Shown here piece by piece: positions 25,813 through 34,386 of a stretch of DNA of 40,237 nt. The notes beneath the pieces are model-generated. The model saw nothing but the letters and a program-made list of their open reading frames with translations, did no database searches and was not told the DNA's origin. The DNA comes from UBA1275 sp002323515. GTDB taxonomy: Bacteria > Bacteroidota > Rhodothermia > Balneolales > Balneolaceae. How positions within the stretch are numbered: position 1 is the first letter of the stretch; each line of letters opens with the position of its first letter. Position numbers and translations under genes: made by a program. The stretch is from the NCBI GenBank assembly GCA_964007875.1, contig CAXGAH010000021.1, forward strand, positions 1-40,237, given 5' to 3'.

Positions 25813-26889
25813 TTAAACCGATATTCTACCGGCTACTTTTTCTCTAGAGGTTCCTAATTTTTCCCTAACCTTAGTCGCTACTTGCTCCCCTAAAAGTCGA
25901 ATGGCACTTGATAACTGTTCGTGGGACAAGTGAGCCACATTCATATGCAAACGAAACTCTGTTAATCCCCCCAAGGCTCTGGAATGGCGAACAATTTTAT
26001 CCGCAACTTCCTCCGGGTTACCCACGACTAAAGCCCCCATTTCATCGGCCTGCGACTCATAACTTTGCCGGGTAACCGCGCCACCCCATCCTCGCTCTTT
26101 CCCGATCTGGGTAAAGGTTTTCGCATAACCTGGAAAAAACTGCTCATGAGCCGACTGCGAATCCTCGGCAATAAAGCCTAGGGAGTGAACGGCTACTTTT
26201 AATTTTTCTCTAGGTTGTCCAGCTTCAATCCCTGCACGGTAATACATATCTATTAACGGTTTAAATCGGTGCGTTTTTCCGCCTATAATGGCCACCATCA
26301 ATGGAAGTCCAAGCCGGCCTGCTCGCGCAAAAGAAGCTGGGGTTCCACCTACGCCTAGATAAATAGGCACCTCGGGTTGATACGGCCGCGGATAAACTCC
26401 TTGGCCGGTAAGCGCTGATCGAAACCTTCCTTCCCAATTCACTTTTTCCTCTGATCTAAGCTTGAGTAAAAGTTCGAGCTTCTCCTCAAAAATATCATCA
26501 TAATCCTGAAAGTTAAGACCAAATAATGGAAAGGCTTCCGAAAAAGAACCTCGGCCTGCTACCAATCCAGCTCTTCCTTTAGAGATAATATCGAGAGTAG
26601 CTAACTGTTGAAAAACTCGAACAGGATCTTGAGCACTTAACACGGTGACCGCGCTAAGCAACTGAATTTTAGATGTTCGCGCCGCGGCGGCGGCTAAAAC
26701 GGTTAAAGGTGAGGAGTCTAAGTATTCGGAACGGTGATGTTCACCAAGCCCAAAAACCTCTAAACCAACCTCCTCCATGAGTTCGATTCGAGTAAGAAGG
26801 TTTTCAATAGTTTCGGCACGCTGTTTGGGGGTACTAGGCTCACCGTGCTGTCCTTGCACAGCGGCAAAAGAATCAATTCCAAGTTTCAT
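25813..26889 (-). CDS. LLM-class flavin-dependent oxidoreductase (luciferase-like)
   Basis: This 358-residue protein begins MKLGIDSFAAVQG and contains EEVGLEVFGLGEHHRSEYLDSSP, QLLSAVTVLSAQDPVRVFQQ and GRAGLVAGRGSF, matching the bacterial luciferase-like group with an EHH motif near the N-terminus and a VLS-x-x-DPVR core. These enzymes use reduced flavin to oxidise varied substrates; the group without a chaperone partner often acts as F420- or FMN-dependent monooxygenase. No flavin reductase is nearby. Monocistronic, divergent from the acid phosphatase. Upstream lies a 14-bp palindrome (27022-27035). Confidence 0.88.
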   Translation of the reverse strand: MKLGIDSFAAVQGQHGEPSTPKQRAETIENLLTRIELMEEVGLEVFGLGEHHRSEYLDSSPLTVLAAAAARTSKIQLLSAVTVLSAQDPVRVFQQLATLDIISKGRAGLVAGRGSFSEAFPLFGLNFQDYDDIFEEKLELLLKLRSEEKVNWEGRFRSALTGQGVYPRPYQPEVPIYLGVGGTPASFARAGRLGLPLMVAIIGGKTHRFKPLIDMYYRAGIEAGQPREKLKVAVHSLGFIAEDSQSAHEQFFPGYAKTFTQIGKERGWGGAVTRQSYESQADEMGALVVGNPEEVADKIVRHSRALGGLTEFRLHMNVAHLSHEQLSSAIRLLGEQVATKVREKLGTSREKVAGRISV

Positions 26890-27021
26890 AGTGGGATATA
26901 AAAGTTAATGCAGGTCTTTCTTGATGAGTAGTATTTATTAAATATAATAATACACAAAAATAGTTTAATATTAAATCATTAATTCTGTCCCCATCAACCT
27001 GTCGGGATACACTGAAAGTAT

Positions 27022-27035
27022 ACATACTAGTATGT
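27022..27035. promoter_or_regulatory. Perfect 14-bp palindrome, probable operator
   Basis: acatactagtatgt is fully self-complementary and lies in the divergent region between the LLM oxidoreductase (start 26889) and the acid phosphatase (start 27141). Its size and form fit a binding site for a TetR/MarR-type dimer. No such regulator is encoded in the window. Confidence 0.5.
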
Positions 27036-27140
27036 CTAGTGGGTTAAGATGTGATTTTTTTATAGTTTAATTTGTTTGCAAACATACCAACTGAAACCAC
27101 AACATATCCAAACCCCGCCAACTTAACTAAATGTATCCCT

Positions 27141-27917
27141 ATGACTAAATCCTTTATAATCACTCTAATTTGTTCCTTTTGTTTACTTTTTTGCACCCAA
27201 TCTAATCAACAGGTACCCCTAGAATATGAGGTAAGTTCCGCAGTTAAGTGGACGATGACTAGCGCAGAATACCAGATTATTACAGAACATCTGTATCGAA
27301 CAGCTACCCGAAGCATAGCCGCTATTGAAGTTCCTAAAGAGCCTTGGGTAGTAGCGATGGATGTAGATGAAACTTTGTTAAACAATGTGGAATATAACCG
27401 CAGGCGTGATCTTTTGGGCTTGGGATATTCATCAGAAAGTTGGGCTGATTGGGTAAAAGAGGAATCCGCAACCCCCGTTCCTGGTTCGATTGAATTTGTT
27501 ACAAAAGTACTCGAAAAAGGAGGTCTCATCGTACTCATCACCAACCGAGAGCGCGAACTAGACTCGAATACATGGAATAATTTAGTCGCATTGGGTTTTC
27601 CCGTAAGCCGTAACAATGCCTGTATAATGGGACGATCCCAAGCAGACCGTAACTCTGAAGGAACACAAGGGATGATCAATGACAAAGATCTTCGACGCAA
27701 TCAAATCGCTACTGGTACGGCCAACTATTGCTGGAAAAATTACCCCGAGGCTCAAGAAATTTGGAACAAGCCTTTATCCATTATATTTGAAGTAGGAGAC
27801 AACATTAAGGATTTTAGCCAAACCACCCAAGACAACGTTGATACCAAAGACTTCATGGAACGGATTTCAACCGATGTGTTGCTTCTGCCTAACGCGGTCT
27901 ATGGTTCTTGGGAGTAA
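27141..27917 (+). CDS. HAD superfamily acid phosphatase, lipoprotein e(P4)-like
   Basis: Starting at ATG 27141 the protein has 258 residues with a basic N-terminus and a hydrophobic leader, MTKSFIITLICSFCLLFC, ending at a cysteine. The -1 residue is phenylalanine, unusual for a lipobox. An upstream ATG at 27072 adds 23 polar residues before the leader and is less likely. The catalytic HAD motif I is VAMDVDETLLNN with D74 and D76; LIVLITNRERE supplies motif II and VGDNIKDF the acidic motif. It resembles class C nonspecific acid phosphatases such as lipoprotein e(P4), which release phosphate from nucleotides outside the cytoplasm. Monocistronic, convergent with the AttH-like gene. Confidence 0.88.
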   Translation: MTKSFIITLICSFCLLFCTQSNQQVPLEYEVSSAVKWTMTSAEYQIITEHLYRTATRSIAAIEVPKEPWVVAMDVDETLLNNVEYNRRRDLLGLGYSSESWADWVKEESATPVPGSIEFVTKVLEKGGLIVLITNRERELDSNTWNNLVALGFPVSRNNACIMGRSQADRNSEGTQGMINDKDLRRNQIATGTANYCWKNYPEAQEIWNKPLSIIFEVGDNIKDFSQTTQDNVDTKDFMERISTDVLLLPNAVYGSWE

Positions 27918-27963
27918 GTTGAGTAGGTGCTGGGATCGTTAGCAAGCCAATATAAGAAGCTAC

Positions 27964-29166
27964 CTAATCCTGCTCGTAACCCGTCATCTCGATGTACCCA
28001 TTCCCGTCGATGACCACATCCCTGAATTTCCCGGAGACTTGCAAAGCTCCCTCATAATACTGCACCGATACCGTCATCTCTTGATCATCGAACACAGTGG
28101 TTACGTCCATCTCTAGCTCTTCCGAGGGAATAGCGAGGGTCCACTGCACGGGATAACGCGCCCCAGTATGAGGGCTAGTCCAATACTGTACCACCTCCAA
28201 ACGCACTTCGCCTTGGTCTAAATCTCTCTTCTGACCATTAGGGGCAACCAAACTACCGGTGGTTTGAGGGGCTAACTCAGGATCGACATTTCGAATTTGA
28301 TAGTACATGAGCTCGTATCCGTTAGACAACTGAATCGAAAACCAATCCCAACCCGTCTGCCCTGAATCCAAAGCCGAGGTACTCCACTCATGATCCATCC
28401 AACTCAGCCCTGAAACCACTAATGATTCGCCTTCCTTTTTCAAAAGCCCCTCGGTCTGCATACGCGTGAAAGAAATATAATAGGAGGCATTTCCATCCTC
28501 ACCCCCTTTCTTGTCATACCCCTCTTCCCCTTGAAGCACCAGCGGTTTTTGTGGATTCAACACTACGTCCAAAGCTGTCCCGTCACTCATTTCGGCCTTA
28601 ATCCTCACCGGGAAACGCACATTATTGGCCTTTGAATCCTTAACCCGAGTAATCTCCCAATCCTCCAACCAGATCCGATAGGGATCCACGCTCGCCCCCG
28701 CCAAACCAGCGGTACCTCGGCTGTATCGCTCGTCAAACTCATGATCCTTCTTCGACACATCGGAGATGGCAAAATGCGCTAAGTACAATTGGTTGGTACT
28801 CCACTCCGAATCACGAGCACCCTCCCCTTCCGCGTTCATTGTTACAGAATCCACACCTGAAGGCCTAAGTTGATTTCTAAAAATGGTGAACTGATAACCA
28901 AACTGCCTGCCCTCTTCGGTAAAAAGATTCCCGGTGTAATACCACCACTCGGTTTTAAAACCAGGGTGAGCCCCATGGTCCCCTGGAAATACAAATTCTC
29001 TAGGTGCAATTGCTTGGGTAAAGCCCTCGTTATCACCTCCACTCAACGCCTGAGCAGCAGAAATAGTAGCTTCAATTTCAGCTTCGGGTTCGGAAAAAAG
29101 AATCCAAGAAAGCGCAAGGCCTACCAGTATCGGAATCGTTATAATTTGCCAGAAGGATAGTTTCAT
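27964..29166 (-). CDS. AttH/CrtC-like lipocalin-fold envelope protein
   Basis: This 400-residue protein has one N-terminal hydrophobic segment (about 6-25), a membrane anchor or signal. The remaining sequence carries FPGDHGAHPGFKTEWWYYTG and later SGLSWMDHEWSTSALDSG, both hallmarks of the AttH/carotenoid 1,2-hydratase (CrtC) lipocalin-like family. AttH is encoded with AttEFG ABC transporter genes, and here it is the last gene after an ATPase and a permease gene on the same strand (28 bases after the permease). It probably works with that ABC system at the periplasmic face. No carotenoid genes are nearby, so a CrtC hydratase role is less likely. Confidence 0.88.
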   Translation of the reverse strand: MKLSFWQIITIPILVGLALSWILFSEPEAEIEATISAAQALSGGDNEGFTQAIAPREFVFPGDHGAHPGFKTEWWYYTGNLFTEEGRQFGYQFTIFRNQLRPSGVDSVTMNAEGEGARDSEWSTNQLYLAHFAISDVSKKDHEFDERYSRGTAGLAGASVDPYRIWLEDWEITRVKDSKANNVRFPVRIKAEMSDGTALDVVLNPQKPLVLQGEEGYDKKGGEDGNASYYISFTRMQTEGLLKKEGESLVVSGLSWMDHEWSTSALDSGQTGWDWFSIQLSNGYELMYYQIRNVDPELAPQTTGSLVAPNGQKRDLDQGEVRLEVVQYWTSPHTGARYPVQWTLAIPSEELEMDVTTVFDDQEMTVSVQYYEGALQVSGKFRDVVIDGNGYIEMTGYEQD

Positions 29167-29193
29167 TGTTCGATTATTTCAATTTCATAAAGA

Positions 29194-31743
29194 TTATTCA
29201 CTTCGCAATGCATCAGCTGGATTTGCCCTAGCCATTTTCCATGAGGGGTAGATTCCCGCCAACAAGGCCGCTCCGACAGCTAAGCCTAACGCTTGAATCA
29301 ATAGCGAAGGGCTAACTATGAATTCCAGCGTCCAGCCGAAAGAGCGAAGATTAATTACATAGACCAAGACATAGGAAATAAGTAGCCCAAGTGGAATGGA
29401 TAAGACCCCTGAAATCACACCCATAACCCCGGTTTGGGTGATAACATAGTTCCATAACTGCCCCGGAGTCATTCCATTGGCTCTGAGCACGGCATGTTCT
29501 CGGGCTCGCTCGAGTTGCAGCGCCATTAACGAACTTAAAATACCCACAAAAGCCACCACCACAGCTAACAATCTGAGCACCACGGTAACCGTAAACGTCC
29601 GGTCAAAAATTTCGATCGAAGCTTCGCGCAATCCTTTATTCGAACGGATAAAGACCTCTTGAACCCCCACAGCTTTATCCCGTAAACGATTGACCAGTAC
29701 ATCTACCTTAGTCTGATCATCGGCATACAAAGCCAAACCGGAAATGGCGCGGTTATCGAAATAACGGTCATACAAGCTACGATTCATGGTAATGGTCCCT
29801 ATATCTGAGGCATAATCAAAGTAGATAGCCTGAATAGGAAAAGACTGCATACCCTTATCGGTCATGATTCCCAAACTATCTCCGATTCCAATCCCAAAAC
29901 GATAGGCATACGCCTCAGAAATCATGATCACTTTTTCTTGGGCAAACTGCTCCCAATAGCCGTCCTGTATCTCCTTTGTTTGGTAGGATTCGCTCGCCTT
30001 GGCACCCAATGAGGTCGTCACTAGATTACTGCTGCCAAAGGTAGTCATCACATCTTCGCTGAAGACCGAGTGCACGCCAGCAATCCCCTCAGTTTCCTTG
30101 AAAATCTGAACTAATTCGGCTTGCAGTTGAGCATCGACTTTGCGGGCTACGGCGCTGGGGGGCTGCACATAAATATCGGCTTGGAGTTGAGATTCCAACC
30201 AAGATACAACAGTGACACGGAAGCTATCGACCATCACACCCACCCCAACCGAGGCAGCCACGGCAACAACGAGAGCAGCAACTGCTACTGAGGTTCGGCT
30301 AAGCTCAGTCACCACACCACGAACCGACATCTTACCAATCAACCCATTTAGAGCTCCTAAAATGGGACGTATAAGAGCGGATAAGCCCACTATAAGAGCT
30401 GGAATAAGTAATGAAAATCCTATAATCACAAACAATAATGAGCTGTATCCAGCGATGATTCCGCCATTAGGAAATAATAGAATACCCCCACCCGCTAGGC
30501 CAATAGCCAGCCCTGTTAGGGCAAGTGAAGGCAAGCGCTGAGCCAATCTAGATTCACTTGAAGAGCGACGTAGAACTGTGGAAACCTCTGTTTCTGCAGC
30601 CTCGCGAGCTGGCCAAAAAGCCGCCATTAAGGTCGCACCCAAGCCCAACGTGACCGCTTTAAGCACTGGAACTAATTCGATGGTCAATTCTTGGACGGAT
30701 AGCACAAAATAGAGATCGTTGATGGACTGCGTAACCAGCCCAAGGAGAAATTGCGCCAAACCGATACCTGCCATTATCCCGAGTATGGTACCGATGAGAC
30801 CAATGAGCACCGCTTCCTTTAATATCATGGAAAGTACTTCCGATTTTGTCACTCCTAAGGCGCGGAGACGACCAATGAGGGGTAGACGCTGAACCACCGA
30901 AAACGTCATGGTGTTATAAATCAGGAACATTCCCACCAGCAAAGCCAATAGGCTTAGTGCTTGTAAATTGAGTTCAAAAGCCCGCGTCATTTGACTGAGA
31001 GTATCCACGCGAGAGCCTGAGGAAACCAGGCGCGTACCCTCTGGTAAGCCAGCCGATAGTGACGCTAAAATAGCCTCTTCATTCTCATTTGGAATTATTA
31101 GATCAATTCTGGATAGCTGACCATCCATATCAAAAAGTTGCTGTGCGGTGTTAATATCTACCAGTAGCACGCTTTCTAGGGCTTGTTGGCTGCGCTTGTT
31201 GGCTGTTGCAACAGCACCTGCGATAAGCAGGTCAAATGGTCGCCCACCCACGGACACCTGGAGACTATCCCCGATATTTTTGGCCAAATCTGCCAGAACC
31301 TGATCACTTATAACCGCTGTTAGTTGTTCGGTTATAAACTTAGCTAAGTCAATACCGCCATCTTGGCTTGAAAAATCTCGAAATGGCCCCTCCGCAATTG
31401 GGTCCACGCCCATTATCTGAAAGGTGCGATCCAATCCTTGGACCCTGCCATAGCCATCGATAACAGGCGCGGAATTTCGATACCCAGCGGTCAGCCTTAG
31501 GTCCCTATATACCTGATCGCTCAATAAATCGCCCGACCCTTGAATTTGATGGGTAGCCTTTCCTGTTAGCGCTTCGGCCGATAAGGAAAAAGCGCGTTGG
31601 GCTGAGCTATTAGAAAGGTCTATGGAGATAACCATGGCCACGCCAAGAGCCACGCCTAAGATGGACAACAAAAAGTGCCAAGGGTGTTTTAATAGAAACC
31701 GAAGGCTAGACTGCCAAAGTAGGTCGTGGTGATACCTGGTCAT
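29194..31743 (-). CDS. FtsX-type ABC transporter permease
   Basis: This 849-residue membrane protein has an N-terminal helix (LRFLLKHPWHFLLSILGVALG), a large extracytoplasmic domain, clusters of helices around 250-500 and a second large domain with further helices at the C-terminus. It ends in MARANPADALRSE, the typical close of MacB/FtsX-type permeases. Long permeases of this form act as the fused membrane subunit of AttFG/YbbP-like systems that move or extract lipophilic molecules in the envelope. Its start codon overlaps the stop of the ATPase gene in ATGA form. A 65-bp stretch of this gene (29986-30050) has a diverged copy at 37033-37097. Confidence 0.92.
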   Translation of the reverse strand: MTRYHHDLLWQSSLRFLLKHPWHFLLSILGVALGVAMVISIDLSNSSAQRAFSLSAEALTGKATHQIQGSGDLLSDQVYRDLRLTAGYRNSAPVIDGYGRVQGLDRTFQIMGVDPIAEGPFRDFSSQDGGIDLAKFITEQLTAVISDQVLADLAKNIGDSLQVSVGGRPFDLLIAGAVATANKRSQQALESVLLVDINTAQQLFDMDGQLSRIDLIIPNENEEAILASLSAGLPEGTRLVSSGSRVDTLSQMTRAFELNLQALSLLALLVGMFLIYNTMTFSVVQRLPLIGRLRALGVTKSEVLSMILKEAVLIGLIGTILGIMAGIGLAQFLLGLVTQSINDLYFVLSVQELTIELVPVLKAVTLGLGATLMAAFWPAREAAETEVSTVLRRSSSESRLAQRLPSLALTGLAIGLAGGGILLFPNGGIIAGYSSLLFVIIGFSLLIPALIVGLSALIRPILGALNGLIGKMSVRGVVTELSRTSVAVAALVVAVAASVGVGVMVDSFRVTVVSWLESQLQADIYVQPPSAVARKVDAQLQAELVQIFKETEGIAGVHSVFSEDVMTTFGSSNLVTTSLGAKASESYQTKEIQDGYWEQFAQEKVIMISEAYAYRFGIGIGDSLGIMTDKGMQSFPIQAIYFDYASDIGTITMNRSLYDRYFDNRAISGLALYADDQTKVDVLVNRLRDKAVGVQEVFIRSNKGLREASIEIFDRTFTVTVVLRLLAVVVAFVGILSSLMALQLERAREHAVLRANGMTPGQLWNYVITQTGVMGVISGVLSIPLGLLISYVLVYVINLRSFGWTLEFIVSPSLLIQALGLAVGAALLAGIYPSWKMARANPADALRSE

Positions 31744-32504
31744 TCGTTGGATGCCTTGGTCGGTTCAGTTTCGTTGGTAGCTTGGGCTGGTTCCGATGAT
31801 TCGGTAGCATCCAAGGATGTATTCATGGTGTGCAGACTTCCTTCACGAAGCTCTAATACCTGATCAGCAATTTGGCCCATTTCTCGGTCATGTGTTGCAA
31901 TAATCATGGTTCGGCCATTCTCCCGAACCAAATCACTAAGCATTTTCAGCACCATGCTGCCAGTTTTATAATCTAGGTTACCTGTGGGCTCATCGGCTAA
32001 AATAAACTTTGGCTCATGAGCCAAAGCTCTTGCGATGGCCACTCGCTGCTGCTCACCCCCCGAAAGCCGATCAGGATAGCTCCCTCCCCTTTCACCTAGG
32101 CCCACTTGATCCAAAAAAAACTGCGCTTTCTGCTCACTTTCAGCTGGATCATCCCCTTTCAATGACAACGGTAGTACAACATTCTCAGAAGCGGTGAGCG
32201 TAGAAATAAGATTAAACGACTGAAATATAAACCCAATGTTGTTTCGCCGATATTTCGTGCGATCCTTCTCATTCATCTTCGAAATATCCGTGCCATCAAT
32301 AATCACTTGTCCTCTGTCGGGCTGATCGATCCCGCTTAGCAAATTCAACATCGTACTTTTCCCAGAACCAGAACGCCCCAAAAGCACATACATTTGACCT
32401 TCTGCCACTGAAAGATCTAGCTCATTAAGTACCAATCGCCTTTTACTACCCTCTTGATAACTCTTTGTAAGCTGTTTCAACTGGATGATTGGTTTGTTGC
32501 TCAT
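31740..32504 (-). CDS. ABC transporter ATP-binding protein, LolD/MacB type
   Basis: This 254-residue ATPase has Walker A GRSGSGKS (43-50), the Q-loop region FIFQSFNLI, the signature LSGGEQQRVAIARAL and Walker B FILADEPTGNLD, followed by a switch histidine in MIIATHD. It belongs to the LolD/MacB/FtsE group that pairs with FtsX-type permeases. The last 30 residues are a Glu/Thr/Ser-rich tail absent from LolD. It is the first gene of a three-gene operon with permease and AttH-like protein; the permease overlaps by 4 bases. The preceding 158-bp gap must hold the promoter; nothing specific was recognised there. Confidence 0.95.
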   Translation of the reverse strand: MSNKPIIQLKQLTKSYQEGSKRRLVLNELDLSVAEGQMYVLLGRSGSGKSTMLNLLSGIDQPDRGQVIIDGTDISKMNEKDRTKYRRNNIGFIFQSFNLISTLTASENVVLPLSLKGDDPAESEQKAQFFLDQVGLGERGGSYPDRLSGGEQQRVAIARALAHEPKFILADEPTGNLDYKTGSMVLKMLSDLVRENGRTMIIATHDREMGQIADQVLELREGSLHTMNTSLDATESSEPAQATNETEPTKASNE

Positions 32505-32662
32505 GTACAGGGGCTTGGAATCTTAGTTATCGGACTTACTAGATCAGCATTCCGTTAGACTAATTCAAACTAAGCTCCATTGGTATTGGTTCCCAATTTT
32601 TTGAGGATTTTGGGTGATTTACTTAAAAAGAATTATGGCTACAAGCACTGACAGTCAATACT

Positions 32663-34144
32663 TTATCGAACTAGCATAGAATCTAGCTCAGAAATGCTCC
32701 AAAAAGCTCCCTCTTTTATGACTGCATGTATCTGTTGAGTGAAAGAAATATTCTGTAGAGGGTTTCCTTTTAGCAATACTAGATCAGCATGATACCCGAC
32801 TTTTACTCGGCCTTTTTCTCCTTCTACTCCTAAAAATGTTGCTGGGTTTATGGTCGCAGTCTGTAACGCTTGTTCATTTGAAAACCCACTTTCCACAAGT
32901 AACTCAAGCTCTTTATGCAAGCTTTGCCCCGGTATCAAATAGCCAATTGGAGTGTCGGTGCCCGCCATAAACGGAACATTGTTGGTGTGTAAGTATTGCA
33001 CCATTTTTTTCATCCATCGGCTATAAACGGCAATATCCGCATTAGAGTCAATAGCTATGCTGAGCATTGGCTCAATCGCTGCGCGCCACTGTTCTGCAAG
33101 TTTCGTTGGGAGTTTTATAAGTTGAGACATCTGGCCCTCTTGCAGAAATTCTCGTGTTGCGAAATTAGTATATAAAGCTAACGTAGGTGTTTGCCACACG
33201 GAGTTTTGCGCCAATAACTCAGCCGCCTGACTCAATAGCGTACTGTCAATCATTTGAATGGCATTCATTCGTTGTTTAGCATGTAATGATGAACGCAATT
33301 CAGCACCACTGAGACTGTCTGGATTTTCGAGAATAGACAAACGTTCTTTTAATAATTCTCTGGAATTGGTGGCTATCGACATTTCAATATTTCGAAGATG
33401 TTCCATCCCATTTAATCCTGCCTCGACTGCAGAAAATAAATCCATGCTCAATGGAATATGCCCTGTCACCAAAAGTCCTTCTTCACTAGCCAAACGCATG
33501 AGCTCCAGATATTGTGCCTCACTTAACATCTCATATGCTTTTAAGAAGTCCACCTGATTATCTATTAATAGCTGAGTGTTAGATTGTATAGATGTTGGCG
33601 AATTATTCTCGACGGACAATAAAGGATAGCTCGGCGAAGAGTCATTGTACACATTAGGTGTACCATCAATTAATGGCCCTGCTATATACACATTTGGTGC
33701 CTTCGTAGGTTGTTCTAGCGCTCGATTCCTAACTTCGGTTACCAACCCTAAGGGACCGCCTGTATCACGAACACTTGTCACTCCATGAGCCAAAAATAAG
33801 GCGTTCATAGCGGGTCGCATATTATCGTCAAAAGCATAATGAACGTGAGCATCCCATAAACCAGGTATTAGATAAAGACCTTCGCCATCAATACTACGCA
33901 TACTGAAGACTTTATCAGCTTCCTCATAATTGGTAATCTCGATTATCCTACCTTGCTTTATTAATACATTCTTCGAGGGTTGTGCACCTTCAATTGGATC
34001 CACAATGGTTACATTAGTTATCCAATAAGTTTCCTCCGATGAAGTCATTACTGGTTGACATGTGAGTAGAAGTGTGCAAATAATTGCAATATGTACACTT
34101 GATGGTATTTTTAACCATTGGATAGATATTATCATTGTTTTCAC
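32663..34144 (-). CDS. Lipoprotein metal-dependent amidohydrolase (imidazolonepropionase-like)
   Basis: This 493-residue protein has a leader ending in LLLTC (lipobox, near residue 29) and an amidohydrolase fold. Metal ligands are in GLWDAHVHYAFDD (H-x-H). The lysine in VDFLKAYEML is the carbamylation site candidate, histidines lie in GHIPLS and GMEHLRN, and the aspartate is in AGTDTPIGY. The small beta-sandwich is formed by ITNVTIVDPIEG and GYHADLVLLKGNP. Exported members of this group act as prolidase-like or carboxypeptidase-like hydrolases. Its start lies 5 bases from the left copy of the tRNA-upstream repeat, so its promoter is inside that repeat. ATG 34135 is an alternative start. Confidence 0.9.
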   Translation of the reverse strand: MKTMIISIQWLKIPSSVHIAIICTLLLTCQPVMTSSEETYWITNVTIVDPIEGAQPSKNVLIKQGRIIEITNYEEADKVFSMRSIDGEGLYLIPGLWDAHVHYAFDDNMRPAMNALFLAHGVTSVRDTGGPLGLVTEVRNRALEQPTKAPNVYIAGPLIDGTPNVYNDSSPSYPLLSVENNSPTSIQSNTQLLIDNQVDFLKAYEMLSEAQYLELMRLASEEGLLVTGHIPLSMDLFSAVEAGLNGMEHLRNIEMSIATNSRELLKERLSILENPDSLSGAELRSSLHAKQRMNAIQMIDSTLLSQAAELLAQNSVWQTPTLALYTNFATREFLQEGQMSQLIKLPTKLAEQWRAAIEPMLSIAIDSNADIAVYSRWMKKMVQYLHTNNVPFMAGTDTPIGYLIPGQSLHKELELLVESGFSNEQALQTATINPATFLGVEGEKGRVKVGYHADLVLLKGNPLQNISFTQQIHAVIKEGAFWSISELDSMLVR

Positions 34145-34148
34145 CTGA

Positions 34149-34288
34149 GTCTGAATATTTGTAAGTATTAATAAGAGACACTTAGATTTAATATGCTCAT
34201 CTTGTTCATCTTACGAAAATTGTAATATTATTTTTACGTTTTAGATAAGCACCCGTAGCTCAACTAGATAGAATACCTGATTACGAAT
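34149..34288 (+). repeat. Left copy of the tRNA-Arg-associated direct repeat (about 140 bp)
   Basis: This segment matches 37098-37238 at roughly 88 percent by eye (about 16 substitutions and one base indel). It covers 100 bases upstream of the tRNA and the first 40 bases of tRNA-Arg, and stops abruptly at the anticodon arm. Both copies have the same orientation. The likely origin is integration or duplication at the tRNA gene. Confidence 0.9.
34249..34288 (+). pseudogene. tRNA-Arg 5' half remnant
   Basis: The first 40 bases of tRNA-Arg(ACG) are present (gcacccgtagctcaact and onward to the anticodon acg) with three substitutions compared with the intact gene at 37199. The sequence diverges after ttacgaat, so the 3' side of the anticodon stem, the T arm and the acceptor 3' strand are missing. 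It cannot be a functional tRNA. Confidence 0.9.
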
Positions 34289-34386
34289 TCTTTTCACCTA
34301 TCTCTTTTTGCAGCAAAAATCACCTCATTTGATTAATTAGGGTCAAATTTTTTAATTATAATTCCCTGTATCCTAAATCTGATTCT

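Noticed and set aside
27964..29166. Carotenoid hydratase CrtC
   Set aside because: There are no carotenoid genes nearby, while the ABC genes upstream match the AttEFGH-type arrangement, so the AttH reading is preferred.
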